A DNA stretch of 64,000 bases from contig NZ_JACHHW010000009.1 of the NCBI RefSeq assembly GCF_014202945.1, positions 1 to 64,000 of the forward strand, read 5' to 3'. Position numbers and translations under genes: made by a program. This DNA is from Zhongshania antarctica (GTDB lineage: Bacteria; Pseudomonadota; Gammaproteobacteria; Pseudomonadales; Spongiibacteraceae). This document shows positions 6,532-15,545 of this stretch, piece by piece; position 1 is the first letter of the stretch; each line of letters opens with the position of its first letter. The notes beneath the pieces are model-generated. The model made no database searches. It was not told the origin of the DNA and saw only the letters and a program-made list of their open reading frames with translations.

Positions 6532-7827
6532 ATGAGTACTGAACACAACGCCAAGTCGCCAGATTCAACGCCAACCGGCGCCGCCTATTACGCACTAGGT
6601 GTATTAACCATTGTTTATAGTTTTAACTTTATCGACCGGCAATTACTCGCCATTTTACAAGAATCTATAAAAGCCGATTTAGGCTTAAAAGACTCTCATT
6701 TGGGATTGCTAACAGGCTTCGCCTTTGCCGCCTTTTATGTCACTGCGGGCATTCCCATTGCACGCTGGGCCGATCGCGCCAACCGCCGTAATATCGTCGC
6801 CTTGGCGGTATTCATCTGGAGCTTTATGACCAGTATCAGCGGCTTAGCTCAAAATTTTGTGCAGCTCCTGCTTGCCCGTATTGGCGTTGGCGTTGGCGAA
6901 GCCGGCGGCAGCCCCCCTTCGCACTCCATGATTTCCGATATTTTTCCGCCACAGAAACGCGCAACGGCAATGGGGCTTTACTCCTCGGGCGTGAATATTG
7001 GCATTCTCTTTGGCTTTTTACTCGGCGGTTGGCTCAACGAGTTTTTTGGCTGGCGAGTCGCATTTGTGGTGGTGGGGATGCCCGGCATATTGCTGGCTAT
7101 TGTCGTCAGGTTTACGCTGTCTGAGCCCAAGCGTGGCCAATCTGAGGCGCGCGTCGCCAGCGCCACCCAACCGTCGCTTATCGAGGTGTTATCGGTACTC
7201 TGGAACCGGCCCTCATTTCGTTTTCTGTCCATGGGCGCCGCGCTCAACGCCTTTGCCGGCTACGCAACCGCCAACTGGACTGCCTCCTTCATGATCCGCA
7301 GCCATGGCATGACCACCGGTGAACTCGGCACGTGGCTAGCCGTAATATTGGGCTTAGGCGGCGCAGTGGGCGTTATTGCCGGCGGGTACATCTCAGACAA
7401 GCTCGGCCGAAGCGATAAGCGCTGGTATATGTGGATGCCCACCCTCGCGCTGATTGTCGGCCTGCCATTTACCGTGGCGGCCTTTACGGTTGATGAAAAA
7501 TATACCGCCTTAATGTGCTTAATCATCCCCGGAATAGTAATGAACAGCTATCTCGGCAATGTTATCGCCATGACCCACGGTTTGGTGGGTTTGAGCATGC
7601 GCGCTACGGCCTCTGCGGTCCTTTTCTTTATCATTAATATTATCGGCCTAGGCTTGGGGCCGTGGAGTGTCGGTATTCTCAGTGACGCGCTCACACCGAC
7701 CTTAGGGGCATCGGCACTCGGCATGGCACTGTTTTACATTGTGCCGCCAATCATGGTGCTATCGGCACTGTGTTTTTACGGTGCTTCGCACAAGCTGCAG
7801 AAGGACTTGTCCTTGGTGCCCGATTGA
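6532..7827 (+). CDS. Spinster-like MFS transporter
   Basis: An inner-membrane secondary transporter of 431 residues with about twelve hydrophobic segments. TM1 carries NFIDRQLLAIL (about residues 32-42), a hallmark of Spinster-like and hexuronate-like MFS proteins. The loop 2-3 motif A appears as ARWADRANRRNIV (77-89), and GVGVGEAGGSPPSHSMISD follows in TM4. Substrate is unknown; such carriers are frequent next to aromatic, steroid or terpenoid catabolic genes. It follows the dehydrogenase and precedes a small membrane protein. A decayed copy of residues about 65-102 lies at 27.86-27.98 kb in the same window. Confidence 0.85.
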   Translation: MSTEHNAKSPDSTPTGAAYYALGVLTIVYSFNFIDRQLLAILQESIKADLGLKDSHLGLLTGFAFAAFYVTAGIPIARWADRANRRNIVALAVFIWSFMTSISGLAQNFVQLLLARIGVGVGEAGGSPPSHSMISDIFPPQKRATAMGLYSSGVNIGILFGFLLGGWLNEFFGWRVAFVVVGMPGILLAIVVRFTLSEPKRGQSEARVASATQPSLIEVLSVLWNRPSFRFLSMGAALNAFAGYATANWTASFMIRSHGMTTGELGTWLAVILGLGGAVGVIAGGYISDKLGRSDKRWYMWMPTLALIVGLPFTVAAFTVDEKYTALMCLIIPGIVMNSYLGNVIAMTHGLVGLSMRATASAVLFFIINIIGLGLGPWSVGILSDALTPTLGASALGMALFYIVPPIMVLSALCFYGASHKLQKDLSLVPD

Positions 7828-7845
7828 TATCCCACTGGCCCACAG

Positions 7846-7879
7846 GCCTTGCAAGAGTGTTACACTGCTCTTGCAAGGC
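7846..7879. terminator. Stem-loop after MFS gene
   Basis: GCCTTGCAAGAG (7846-7857) and CTCTTGCAAGGC (7868-7879) form a perfect 12-bp stem with a 10-base loop, beginning 19 bp after the MFS stop codon. It lacks a T-run, so it could be a Rho-dependent or processing hairpin rather than an intrinsic terminator. Confidence 0.5.
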
Positions 7880-8000
7880 GAGGATACCGCTATGACACAA
7901 ACAGGGGTGTAGCCGTGCAATTAGAATTGACTAAATCCGCCACTGTTTTCTAGCCAAAAACAGTCTACAGTTGACGTCCGGCTTCAGCAGCAAAGGAATA

Positions 8001-8246
8001 ATGACGATCATGGAACACAAAGAAATGAACACAGTCACTGAACAAAAGCCCCTCAGCGTCTTCGAAACGTTTAAGCAGGGTATTTCTTTGTTATTTGCGC
8101 TACAAAATCAGTCTGGCCGCAAAAGACTCATGGACTTAGCCGAATCAAACCCGATGCCCATCATTTTTGCCGGCGTTTCGGCAATGGGCATCTTTTTCAT
8201 GGTTTGCTTTCTAACATCGCAGCTCGCGCTCAAGCTCCTTGCATAA
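8001..8246 (+). CDS. Small single-span membrane protein paired with MFS transporter
   Basis: An 81-residue protein of unknown function. The N-terminal half is soluble and ends in RKRLMDLAESNPMPIIFAG; the C-terminal third (IIFAGVSAMGIFFMVCFL and onward) forms one membrane segment. ATG 8001 follows AAGGA at a good distance, which I prefer to the in-frame start at 7971. Selection for this protein is supported by a diverged, frameshifted paralogue at 28.09-28.24 kb that keeps DLAES-PMPI-FAGVSA and also follows an MFS remnant. It may be an accessory or stability partner of the transporter; that is inference. Confidence 0.65.
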   Translation: MTIMEHKEMNTVTEQKPLSVFETFKQGISLLFALQNQSGRKRLMDLAESNPMPIIFAGVSAMGIFFMVCFLTSQLALKLLA

Positions 8247-8502
8247 TACTGAAAACCATTCACCATTTGCGCAAGCCGCAACAAAAGCCCGCTACTGCGA
8301 CTTGTGTCTAAATACAAATGAACAGCCGATGACAACACCATGAAACTAGGTGGGCGTCTCGTCTCGCTAGGTAGCAAAATCGACGGCTGGGTTTAAACGC
8401 ATATTTTACGTCAATGCCTGCCTGGCAACTCTTCCAAGAAGAAAATCTTACGCCCACGAGCGAATCGCGCCTGGGCGATTAACTCGTAAGAATAGTAGCC
8501 GG

Positions 8503-9735
8503 CTACACGCGCCGTTTTTGAAAGGCCAGCGCGCCTAAGGCGGTGAAGGTCTTTAACACAGATACCCACTCCGAAAGATTCGGCTTTGGCGACTTGCCTT
8601 TACCAATACGCTCAAGCTGGTGCTCATACCAAGTAATGTCCAGCATGGTCATTGCGTCTAAGGCTTTTATGCCCGTACTAAGCACCGGTAGTTGAATTGA
8701 ATGTTTGTCACTCGCCATCAGTTTATTTGCTAGAGCCGGATCTAAGGCCAGCGGCCTTGCGATACCGATCATATCTGCCGCGCCAGAGGCGATTGCACTA
8801 TTCATAGCGCTGGCAGAGCGGAAGCCGCCGGTAACAACCAGAGGCACATTCATGATTTTTTGTGCTTTCTCAGCATAGTCTAAGAAATAGGCTTCGCGCT
8901 TGAGTGTGCTTTCGCTCGCGCCACTGCCAACCATACTGGGGTTTTCGTAGTTACCGCCGGAGATCTCGATTAAATCAATGCCTTCGTTCTGCAAGGCCTG
9001 GATAACTTCAATCGAGTCAGACTCATCAAAACCACCTTTTTGGAAGTCCGCAGAGTTTAACTTTACACCAACAGGGAAACTATCTCCTACCGCGGCGCGT
9101 ATCGCGCGATAAATTTCCATTAAAAAGCGCATGCGGTTCTCAAGACTACCGCCCCACTGATCGTCGCGGCGATTATGATGCGGCGACAAAAACTGATTGA
9201 CCAAGTAACCGTGCGCGCTATGGATTTGCACGCCATTAAAGCCACATTCCTTCGCCTTGGCGCTTACCCAAGCAAAACGTTCAATGATGGCCAAAATCTC
9301 GGCCTCGGTTAAGGCCCGCGGGCATTTAAAGCCACTTTCTAGACCATTGCCAAGTGGCACTGCTGACGGTGCAAGCGGTTCTTTACTCAAAAAACTCGGT
9401 ATTTGCTTACCCGGATGGTTCAGCTGCATCCAGACCTGCGCGCCATTTTCTGTACTGGCATCAGCCCAGGCCTTAAATTTAGCAATATCCGATTTCTCGT
9501 CCAGTACCACATTTCGCGGTTCACCCAAGGCGCTGCGGTCTACCATTACGTTGCCGGTAACCAGCAAACCCGTGCCGCCCTTTGCCCACGCACGGTAAAG
9601 GTGTACTAACTCATCGGTGGGCGCGTTATCGCGATCTGCCAACTGCTCGCTCATAGCCGACTTAAAAAGACGATTTTTTATACTCGCTTTGTTATTTACA
9701 TCGAGTTGACTGGCTATCGTTGTTATTGAAGTCAA
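8503..9735 (-). CDS. Old Yellow Enzyme family NADH:flavin oxidoreductase
   Basis: An FMN-dependent oxidoreductase of about 410 residues with a TIM-barrel fold. Family marks include NRLFKSAMSEQLAD near the N terminus, WMQLNHPGKQ, the substrate-anchoring pair in GVQIHSAHGYLVNQFLSPHHN, NRRDDQWGGSLENRMRF, and VTGGFRSASAM with GIARPLALDP binding the FMN phosphate. Only the single domain is present, so it resembles the NamA/OYE ene-reductase type rather than 2,4-dienoyl-CoA reductase. The open frame extends to 10110, but family length and the CAGGGA seven bases upstream point to a TTG start at 9735. No N-terminal cysteine ligand set for an Fe-S cluster is visible. Confidence 0.85.
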   Translation of the reverse strand: MTSITTIASQLDVNNKASIKNRLFKSAMSEQLADRDNAPTDELVHLYRAWAKGGTGLLVTGNVMVDRSALGEPRNVVLDEKSDIAKFKAWADASTENGAQVWMQLNHPGKQIPSFLSKEPLAPSAVPLGNGLESGFKCPRALTEAEILAIIERFAWVSAKAKECGFNGVQIHSAHGYLVNQFLSPHHNRRDDQWGGSLENRMRFLMEIYRAIRAAVGDSFPVGVKLNSADFQKGGFDESDSIEVIQALQNEGIDLIEISGGNYENPSMVGSGASESTLKREAYFLDYAEKAQKIMNVPLVVTGGFRSASAMNSAIASGAADMIGIARPLALDPALANKLMASDKHSIQLPVLSTGIKALDAMTMLDITWYEHQLERIGKGKSPKPNLSEWVSVLKTFTALGALAFQKRRV

Positions 9736-9833
9736 AATGAATTCCCTGGTATTTAGATCCAAAAATACTGATATGTAATCAATGAGGGTATTGAATAAAA
9801 ATACAAGTAAGCCCCTCAAAAAAATAGCGCCAC

Positions 9834-10245
9834 TCACACCTTCACCGGCGTCCCACTCCAAACACCAAGAACAGGCCTGCCATGTGCGCGCAGTATTGGC
9901 CCAATTTGCCGATGCAGCGCATGGTAGCGATAAAACGGTACGCGAGGAACGAGGTGATGAATAAAGTGTAAATTCTGACCCCGCCAAAACCGCTCCACGG
10001 GTCGCATCCAGATTGGCATAATAAGACTGTTGGTGTTTAGGTAACGCTGGGTATTGTCGTATGAAAGTGCGGGCGATAGGCAAACGAATACGCCGCAAAG
10101 AACCTGCCAAAGAAATAGCCCATTAACACAACCGCCACAATACCCGACGGGTCTATTAGCACAATAGTTAACACCCGCCAGCCCAGCGACACACAAAGCT
10201 CAGCACAGTAAATAATGCATTCTGTAAGCTGCGCTGAGTGACAGT
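9834..10245 (-). pseudogene. Frameshifted, truncated fatty acid desaturase/carotene hydroxylase-type gene
   Basis: Two reading frames must be joined to recover the protein. The upstream frame gives GWRVLTIVLIDP, MGYFFGRFFAAYSFAYRPHF and stops soon after. The downstream frame gives YDNTQRYLNTNSLIMP, RGQNLHFIHHLVPRVPFYRY and QIGPILRAHG, which is the C-terminal histidine box (HFIHH) region of membrane desaturases. One frameshift near 10060 separates them, and the N-terminal half with the first histidine boxes is not recognisable. Sequencing error could explain the frameshift but not the missing N terminus. The remnant lies between the OYE gene and fmdB. Confidence 0.7.
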
Positions 10246-10430
10246 CACTTTTCGCGGAAAAACTATTCTGGGTGTAAAAGAATTTCACCGTTGTTAGCAA
10301 TACACCGAGAAACATTGTGCACTGAAGCAGACGCCGAATACAAGGATCAGCGCTTAATCAAAAAAGGAAGGGGCTGCACTCTAGCGCCACCCCTTCAATA
10401 TCCCTTCCCAAAGAGAATTTCAAAGTCACC

Positions 10431-10820
10431 TCAGTGACTAATCATCCAGGGTCTCTGGGAGGGAAAAACCTTGCTGCCATCAGGCAAGAAAATTGCCTGC
10501 TGCCGCAAGCTACTACGATCAGGATTAAATACCTTAGGCCCACAGTCACAACCCTTTTTGGCTGCTGAGTGGGCGCGACGCTGACTCGCATCCTCGCGCG
10601 AATCTGGTGTTGATATTATCGGTTGATGTAGCGCCTTTTCATTGCGCGCCATGGCCTGCCGTTTCGCTGGTGCCATGGCCAACACCTCAGGCGGAATCAT
10701 AATCACCCGCGCACTAAGCTCGCCGCATTGCGGGCAGGCACAGGGCAGAGCCGACTCGGCCATACTGGCTAAATCGTGGAACAGGCCGTGATCCTGACAT
10801 TTATAATCGTATACTGGCAT
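10431..10820 (-). CDS. fmdB: FmdB-family zinc-ribbon protein
   Basis: A 129-residue protein starting MPVYDYKCQDHG and continuing to CACPQCGE, giving a probable zinc site from C8, H11, C29 and C32 as in the FmdB family. The C-terminal part is longer than in minimal FmdB proteins and contains another Cys pair, KKGCDCGP. FmdB is described as a regulatory protein of formamidase in Methylophilus; a DNA- or protein-binding role is likely but not proven. It lies 83 bp downstream of fmdA on the same strand. GAGGAG precedes the start codon. Confidence 0.85.
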   Translation of the reverse strand: MPVYDYKCQDHGLFHDLASMAESALPCACPQCGELSARVIMIPPEVLAMAPAKRQAMARNEKALHQPIISTPDSREDASQRRAHSAAKKGCDCGPKVFNPDRSSLRQQAIFLPDGSKVFPSQRPWMISH

Positions 10821-10903
10821 TGCTTAGTCTCCTCTCGCCTCGTCGTTTAGCGCGCCAGCCCATTCCCCAATACGCCGGCGCACAGTGACTCACTATTCAG
10901 ATG

Positions 10904-12136
10904 TCACAAATCCGGAGATAAAGGCACATCTGAACTACTGCCATCGACCTCTATTTTGGGCCCATTGGCATTGGGTTGCAGATCAAAATCAAAGATATCA
11001 GTGGGCAGCCACAGTGTGGCGCAGGCGTTTGGAATATCCACCACCCCACTGATATGCCCCTGCACCGGTGCCACCCCAAGTATGGTGTACGCCTGCGCAC
11101 GGGTGTATCCAAACTTGGTGAGATACTCAATGGCATTCAAGCACGCCTGCCGATAAGCAATATGCACATCGAGGTAATGCTGTTTACCGCCTTCATCTAC
11201 CGAGATACCTTCAAAAATCAGATAATCATCGTACTTAGGGGTAATCGGGCTAGGTTTGAAAATAGGATTCTTAATGCCGTACTTTTCAATACCGCCTTTA
11301 ATTAAATTAACCCGTAAATGGATCCAACCGGCCATTTCAATGGCGCCGCAAAAGGTGATTTCTCCGTCGCCCTGGCTGAAGTGCAAATCTCCTACACTCA
11401 GGCCAGCGTCTTTTACATAGACGGGGAAATACACCTTTGCACCACGAGACAAATCTTTAATGTCGCAGTTGCCACCGTGCTCGCGGGGTGGCACCGTGCG
11501 GGCGCCTTCAGCGGCAGCAGCCTTGGCCGCCTCACCGGTCATGCGCCCCATATGGGCAGTTTCCGCATAGGGCAAGGCCGCTAATTCCGGAACGCGGTGC
11601 GGGTCCGTGTCGACCAGCGCTTGTTCACGGGTATTCCACTCGTTCAACATTTCCCGTGATGGCAGGCAGCCAATCAAACCGGGATGAATCAAACCGGCAA
11701 ATTCCACTCTAGGCACATGCCGAGATTTGGTGAACATGCCATTAAAATCCCAAATCGATTTCTGGGCTTCGGGAAAATGTTCGGTTAAAAAACCACCCCC
11801 GTTCTGTTTAGAGAAGAAGCCGTTAAAACCCCACTGACTGTCATCAAAGGTACCGATATCTAGAATATCGACCACCAGTAAATCACCCGGTTCGGCACCC
11901 TCGACGCCGACAGGGCCAGAGAGAAAATGGACCTTACTCAGGTCAACATCGCGGACATCGTCAGCGGAATCGTTATTGCTAATCTGACCGCCGGTCCAGT
12001 CCACACATTCGATTTTAAAATCGTCGCCGGGCTTGACCATCGACACCATCGGAATATCAGGATGCCAGCGGTTGTGGATCATATCGTTCTCATAAGCCGA
12101 CTTGCTAAGGTCAACCTTGATGATTGTTTCAGCCAT
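10904..12136 (-). CDS. fmdA: Formamidase (acetamidase/formamidase family)
   Basis: A 410-residue cytoplasmic enzyme hydrolysing formamide to formate and ammonia, with some action on short amides. It matches the FmdA/AmdA family throughout, with HNRWHPDIPMVSMVKPGDDF near the N terminus, NDSADDVRDVDLSKVHFLSG, EFAGLIHPGLIGCLPS, the glycine/histidine block PPREHGGNCDIKDLSRG and GDLHFSQGDGEITFCGAIE. Length is that of the full family. GGAGAAAAACG precedes the ATG. The downstream FmdB protein and the upstream amidase and amide/urea transporter make formamide use as a nitrogen source very likely. Confidence 0.93.
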   Translation of the reverse strand: MAETIIKVDLSKSAYENDMIHNRWHPDIPMVSMVKPGDDFKIECVDWTGGQISNNDSADDVRDVDLSKVHFLSGPVGVEGAEPGDLLVVDILDIGTFDDSQWGFNGFFSKQNGGGFLTEHFPEAQKSIWDFNGMFTKSRHVPRVEFAGLIHPGLIGCLPSREMLNEWNTREQALVDTDPHRVPELAALPYAETAHMGRMTGEAAKAAAAEGARTVPPREHGGNCDIKDLSRGAKVYFPVYVKDAGLSVGDLHFSQGDGEITFCGAIEMAGWIHLRVNLIKGGIEKYGIKNPIFKPSPITPKYDDYLIFEGISVDEGGKQHYLDVHIAYRQACLNAIEYLTKFGYTRAQAYTILGVAPVQGHISGVVDIPNACATLWLPTDIFDFDLQPNANGPKIEVDGSSSDVPLSPDL

Positions 12137-12237
12137 CGTTTTTCTCCGGATCAGTCTTAGAAAATTCTGAGCGATAACTGTACTGACTTATTAACCTAAA
12201 CTTAGCCAATGCAAGATAGTCATAAGCAGCCATCGCC

Positions 12238-12414
12238 ATGACCTCACTATCCCCAATCGCTGCTGAATCCGGTATTAGTCAATATGCCCTGAAGACTACG
12301 TCAAATGACGCAGAGTACGAGAAACTGAGAGCTAAACAGGCTGAAAAATATCGCTGCCTAGCCTCGAAACGTGAACAAACCACAGCGGCAGTTTCAGCAG
12401 ACTATCTAAATTGA
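12238..12414 (+). CDS. Possible 58-residue protein in the fmdA/amiB gap
   Basis: An open frame of 58 codons opposite in strand to its neighbours, in the 437-bp space between fmdA and the AmiB-like gene. The product is hydrophilic: it starts MTSLSPIAAESGISQYALK and continues with a helical, charged stretch (AEYEKLRAKQAEKYR). Its composition looks protein-like, but no Shine-Dalgarno sequence is evident and I do not recognise a family. It may be a genuine small gene or chance. The rest of the gap holds the fmdA promoter region and a small hairpin (CCGCC/GGCGG, 12448-12465). Confidence 0.4.
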   Translation: MTSLSPIAAESGISQYALKTTSNDAEYEKLRAKQAEKYRCLASKREQTTAAVSADYLN

Positions 12415-12573
12415 ATTATCTTAAGACAAGAAACTAGCGAGATGAGACCGCCGAGTGATTGGCGGCTTAGTACATTTATCGAACAAACATAAATTCGATA
12501 TGCAGTGACGAGCTCTTGGGCTTGGGCTTGGGCTTTATAATATCGAGGGGCGCCTAAAGATCATCACTACGCG

Positions 12574-13632
12574 CTACTCACCCTCTACTACCAAGGCATT
12601 ATTCTGAACAAAACCAATAAAGCGGTCACTCGCAGGCGCTGAAAGTATCGCTCTGGCCACAACGGGCTCCAAGTGTGCACGCAAACGGCGAGCAATATCT
12701 CGCGCGCCATAGCGGGGGTCGTAGTGTTTCAGAAGATAATCAAAACAGGCTTGATCTAAGTCAAGCTCGACACCCTGCTTGCCTAAACGCCGTCGGAGAT
12801 TACCTAGCTCAAGATCGAAGAGAGCGCCAAGGTCACTGCGCCGCAAATGTTTAAAAACAAGGCTTGCGTCGATCCTATTAATGAATTCGGGATCAAACTT
12901 CTTCCCAAGCGCACGATCAATTAGTTTCTTTTCACTGATTCTTCGCCCAGTAAATACGTATTTTTTATTCCGATGGCGCTCAAGTTCTGAGGCGGCAATA
13001 TTGCTGCTCATAAAAATCAAACTATTACAAAAATCTAACTCTTTTAGTCCAGACGAGAGCTTAAGTTTGCCGCTGTCCAGTACATTGAGTAGAGAGCGGA
13101 TTACCTCGTCGCTGGCTTTTTCAATTTCATCAAACAAGATGACGGAAGGCACGCTATAGCTACCTGCAATCGCCTCAGTAGGAAAGAGACTATGCCCTTC
13201 TTTGCTACCCACATAGCCCGGCGGCGCACCAGTGAGCGCAGCGGCATAATGGTCTTGCGCCAAGGTATTCATGTCGATGCGAACTAATGCCTCAACGCTA
13301 CCGCAAATCGCCTCAGCAATAAGGCGAGCGGTCTGGGTCTTACCAACCCCAGTAGGCCCCAACAACAACATCACACACAAAGGCCGCTGCTTACTGCCAA
13401 TATCAGCTTTTACCACATTGAGCATATCTTCTATTGCCGCCAAAGCGGCGTCTTGAGCAATAATACGGCTACGCAGCAAGCTCATTACCGCGCTAGGCTC
13501 AAAGCGAAAGCGGGATTGGCGCCTAGCAGCAACCGTTTTATCCGGCATACACGCGGCTGAAAACAAGCAAGTATCAGTTTGACTGGCCAAGCGCACTTGG
13601 TTTTCTGCCAATTGGTCGTTAATAAACGGCAT
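12574..13632 (-). CDS. amiB: AmiB-like AAA+ ATPase (ClpA/B C-terminal type)
   Basis: A single AAA+ module of 352 residues. Walker A is GPTGVGKT (92-99), the substrate pore loop lies in GAPPGYVGSKEG (about 136-147), Walker B is ILFDE (165-169), sensor 1 is in FMSSN (207-211), an arginine finger lies in EFINRID and sensor 2 in YGARDIARRL. This is the D2-type module of Hsp100 proteins without an N domain or ClpP-binding evidence. The Pseudomonas amidase operon carries a comparable ATPase, AmiB, beside amiE, and the order amiE-ATPase is the same here. A chaperone or transport-assembly role for amide use is inferred. The gene starts 65 bp after amiE. Confidence 0.8.
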   Translation of the reverse strand: MPFINDQLAENQVRLASQTDTCLFSAACMPDKTVAARRQSRFRFEPSAVMSLLRSRIIAQDAALAAIEDMLNVVKADIGSKQRPLCVMLLLGPTGVGKTQTARLIAEAICGSVEALVRIDMNTLAQDHYAAALTGAPPGYVGSKEGHSLFPTEAIAGSYSVPSVILFDEIEKASDEVIRSLLNVLDSGKLKLSSGLKELDFCNSLIFMSSNIAASELERHRNKKYVFTGRRISEKKLIDRALGKKFDPEFINRIDASLVFKHLRRSDLGALFDLELGNLRRRLGKQGVELDLDQACFDYLLKHYDPRYGARDIARRLRAHLEPVVARAILSAPASDRFIGFVQNNALVVEGE

Positions 13633-13696
13633 GATAAGCCCCCACGTCTACAAGCGCACTTAGCATTACTGCGGCGCGACCACACACTGCATAGCG

Positions 13697-14743
13697 TTAT
13701 TTTCCCGCCTGCGTTTCCTTGCCATAAAAAGGTAGCTCACCTACAGGGCAATCTGCCACGCCAATCGTTGGCCTGGTCATGCGTTCAACATCGGCTTGGG
13801 CCTTTTCAGCATCTAGGACCCAGGTTCGGTAAAAGTCGAAGGGGCAGTCTGCAACGCCCTTGTCACCGTCACCTGAGTTGTAGACCCCGGTGTAACCCCG
13901 ATGCAGTAATTTGAATAAATGATTCTGAGATTGGTCATTGGCTCGGGCATCGCGAATTTGACTCACCGACAGCTGAGCGTATTGCACGCCCATATCTTCC
14001 TCGCCACACTCACCTAGCGTACGGCCATCGAAGCCGATAATGGCGGAATGACCAAAATAAGAATAAACGCCGTCAAAACCGCTGGCGTTGGCAACCGCAA
14101 CATAGCAGTTATTCGCCCACGCCATACTCTTTGCCATCATGACCTGCTGTTCCTTAGCCGGGTACATATAACCCTGACAGCGCACAATCAGCTCGGCGCC
14201 TTTCATAGCGCAATCTCGCCAGATCTCTGGGTAGTTACCATCGTCGCAAATAATCAAACTTATCTTCATACCCTTGGGGCCCTCGCTGACATAGGTTTTG
14301 TCACCGGGATACCAACCCTCGATTGGACACCAAGGAATACACTTACGGTATTTTTGAACAATCTCACCTTGATCATTGATTAAGACCAAGGTGTTATAGG
14401 GCGCTTTATGGGGATGCTCTTCGTGACGCTCGCCGGTAAGCGAGAAAATCCCCCAGGTCTTGGCTTCCCGACACGCAGCACTAAAAATAGCCGTTTCGTC
14501 ACCGGGAATAGTGGCCGCGGTTGCCATCATCTCTTCATTATCGTACATAATGCCCATGGTGCTGTACTCAGGGAATACCACCAAATCCATACCGGGCAGG
14601 CCGATCTTCATGCCCTTGATCATCTCCGCAATATTGCGGGCGTTGTCCAACACCTGCTCGCGGGTGTGTAGGCGCGGCATTTTGTAGTTAACGACCGCCA
14701 CGCCAACGGTGTCTGGGCTGCTAGAAATATCACCGTGTCTCAT
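13697..14743 (-). CDS. amiE: Aliphatic amidase
   Basis: A 348-residue nitrilase-superfamily enzyme that hydrolyses short aliphatic amides such as acetamide and propionamide to the acid and ammonia. The catalytic triad is visible at the positions of the Pseudomonas and Geobacillus enzymes: E59 in VVFPEYS, K134 in QKYRKCIPW and C166 in [14 protein letters not shown]. Length and near-continuous family similarity make this assignment firm; the formamidase paralogue AmiF is the main alternative. GGAGAG precedes the ATG. It lies between urtE and the AAA+ ATPase gene, as the catabolic step after uptake. Confidence 0.95.
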   Translation of the reverse strand: MRHGDISSSPDTVGVAVVNYKMPRLHTREQVLDNARNIAEMIKGMKIGLPGMDLVVFPEYSTMGIMYDNEEMMATAATIPGDETAIFSAACREAKTWGIFSLTGERHEEHPHKAPYNTLVLINDQGEIVQKYRKCIPWCPIEGWYPGDKTYVSEGPKGMKISLIICDDGNYPEIWRDCAMKGAELIVRCQGYMYPAKEQQVMMAKSMAWANNCYVAVANASGFDGVYSYFGHSAIIGFDGRTLGECGEEDMGVQYAQLSVSQIRDARANDQSQNHLFKLLHRGYTGVYNSGDGDKGVADCPFDFYRTWVLDAEKAQADVERMTRPTIGVADCPVGELPFYGKETQAGK

Positions 14744-14800
14744 TTTACTCTCCGTCTTTACTCATTCGTTGTTCAACGTACACACTGAAATTCATTACGA

Positions 14801-15490
14801 TCACACCGACAAATAGGCTTTTATCTTGTCGGTATCGACGTCTTCGCGAAGGTCTTCATGAATGAAACTGCCCTTGTCGATCACGATAATTCGGTCGGCA
14901 ATCGCCATGGTAAAACTCAGTACTTGCTCAGAAACAATAATGGTGATGTCGCGCAATTTTTTAATTTCATTAAGCACATTAGCAATGTCTTTAATAATAG
15001 AAGGCTGTATGCCTTCCGTTGGTTCATCTAGCAACAGCACCTTGGGATTTGTTACTAGCGCCCGCGCGATGGCCAACTGCTGCTGCTGACCACCCGAAAG
15101 ATTGCCACCCTTACGCTTGCGCATGTCGGCTAGCACAGGAAATAGTGCATAGATATCATCGGGAATTTTTTTGAGCTTAGAGACCTCCATCCCCGTTTCA
15201 ATATTCTCTTGTACGGTTAACGAGGGGAAAATCATTCGCCCCTGGGGCACGTAGGCAATACCATTTTCAACTCGCTGAAAACTCTCTTTCTTACTAACAT
15301 CAATACCGTCTATCAAAATCCGACCATCAGAGCTGGGCAACACGCCTATCAAGGATTTGAACAAGGTGGTTTTGCCCATGCCGTTGCGCCCCATAATCGC
15401 CAGCGTCTCATTTTTTGGCACCACAAAATCAAGCCCATGGATAACTTCACTTTGTCCGTAACACACTTTCAAATTAGATACTTCTAACAT
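14801..15490 (-). CDS. urtE: Urea/amide ABC transporter ATP-binding protein UrtE
   Basis: A LivF-type ATPase of 229 residues. Walker A is GRNGMGKT (34-41), the signature is LSGGQQQQLAIARAL and Walker B is VLLLDEPTEGI, followed by the H-loop region replaced here by IIVSEQ, as is common in UrtE and LivF proteins. It is the last of five transporter genes in the order urtABCDE and lies 55 bp after urtD. In Methylophilus the homologous genes next to formamidase are named fmdDEF, so the substrate could be short amides as well as urea. Confidence 0.9.
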   Translation of the reverse strand: MLEVSNLKVCYGQSEVIHGLDFVVPKNETLAIMGRNGMGKTTLFKSLIGVLPSSDGRILIDGIDVSKKESFQRVENGIAYVPQGRMIFPSLTVQENIETGMEVSKLKKIPDDIYALFPVLADMRKRKGGNLSGGQQQQLAIARALVTNPKVLLLDEPTEGIQPSIIKDIANVLNEIKKLRDITIIVSEQVLSFTMAIADRIIVIDKGSFIHEDLREDVDTDKIKAYLSV

Positions 15491-15545
15491 AATTTTTCAC
15501 CTCACATGGGCCGATTGTGCACTCGAAGAAGATTGAACGATGTGC

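Noticed and set aside
8340-8397. 18-codon frame beginning ATGAAACTAGGTGGG after the small membrane protein
   Set aside because: Too short, no homologous sequence recognised, and no ribosome binding site; possibly a stub of a lost gene but unsupported.
12448-12465. CCGCC/GGCGG hairpin in the amiB-fmdA gap as a terminator or riboswitch
   Set aside because: Only five paired bases and no T-run; no riboswitch consensus is recognisable.
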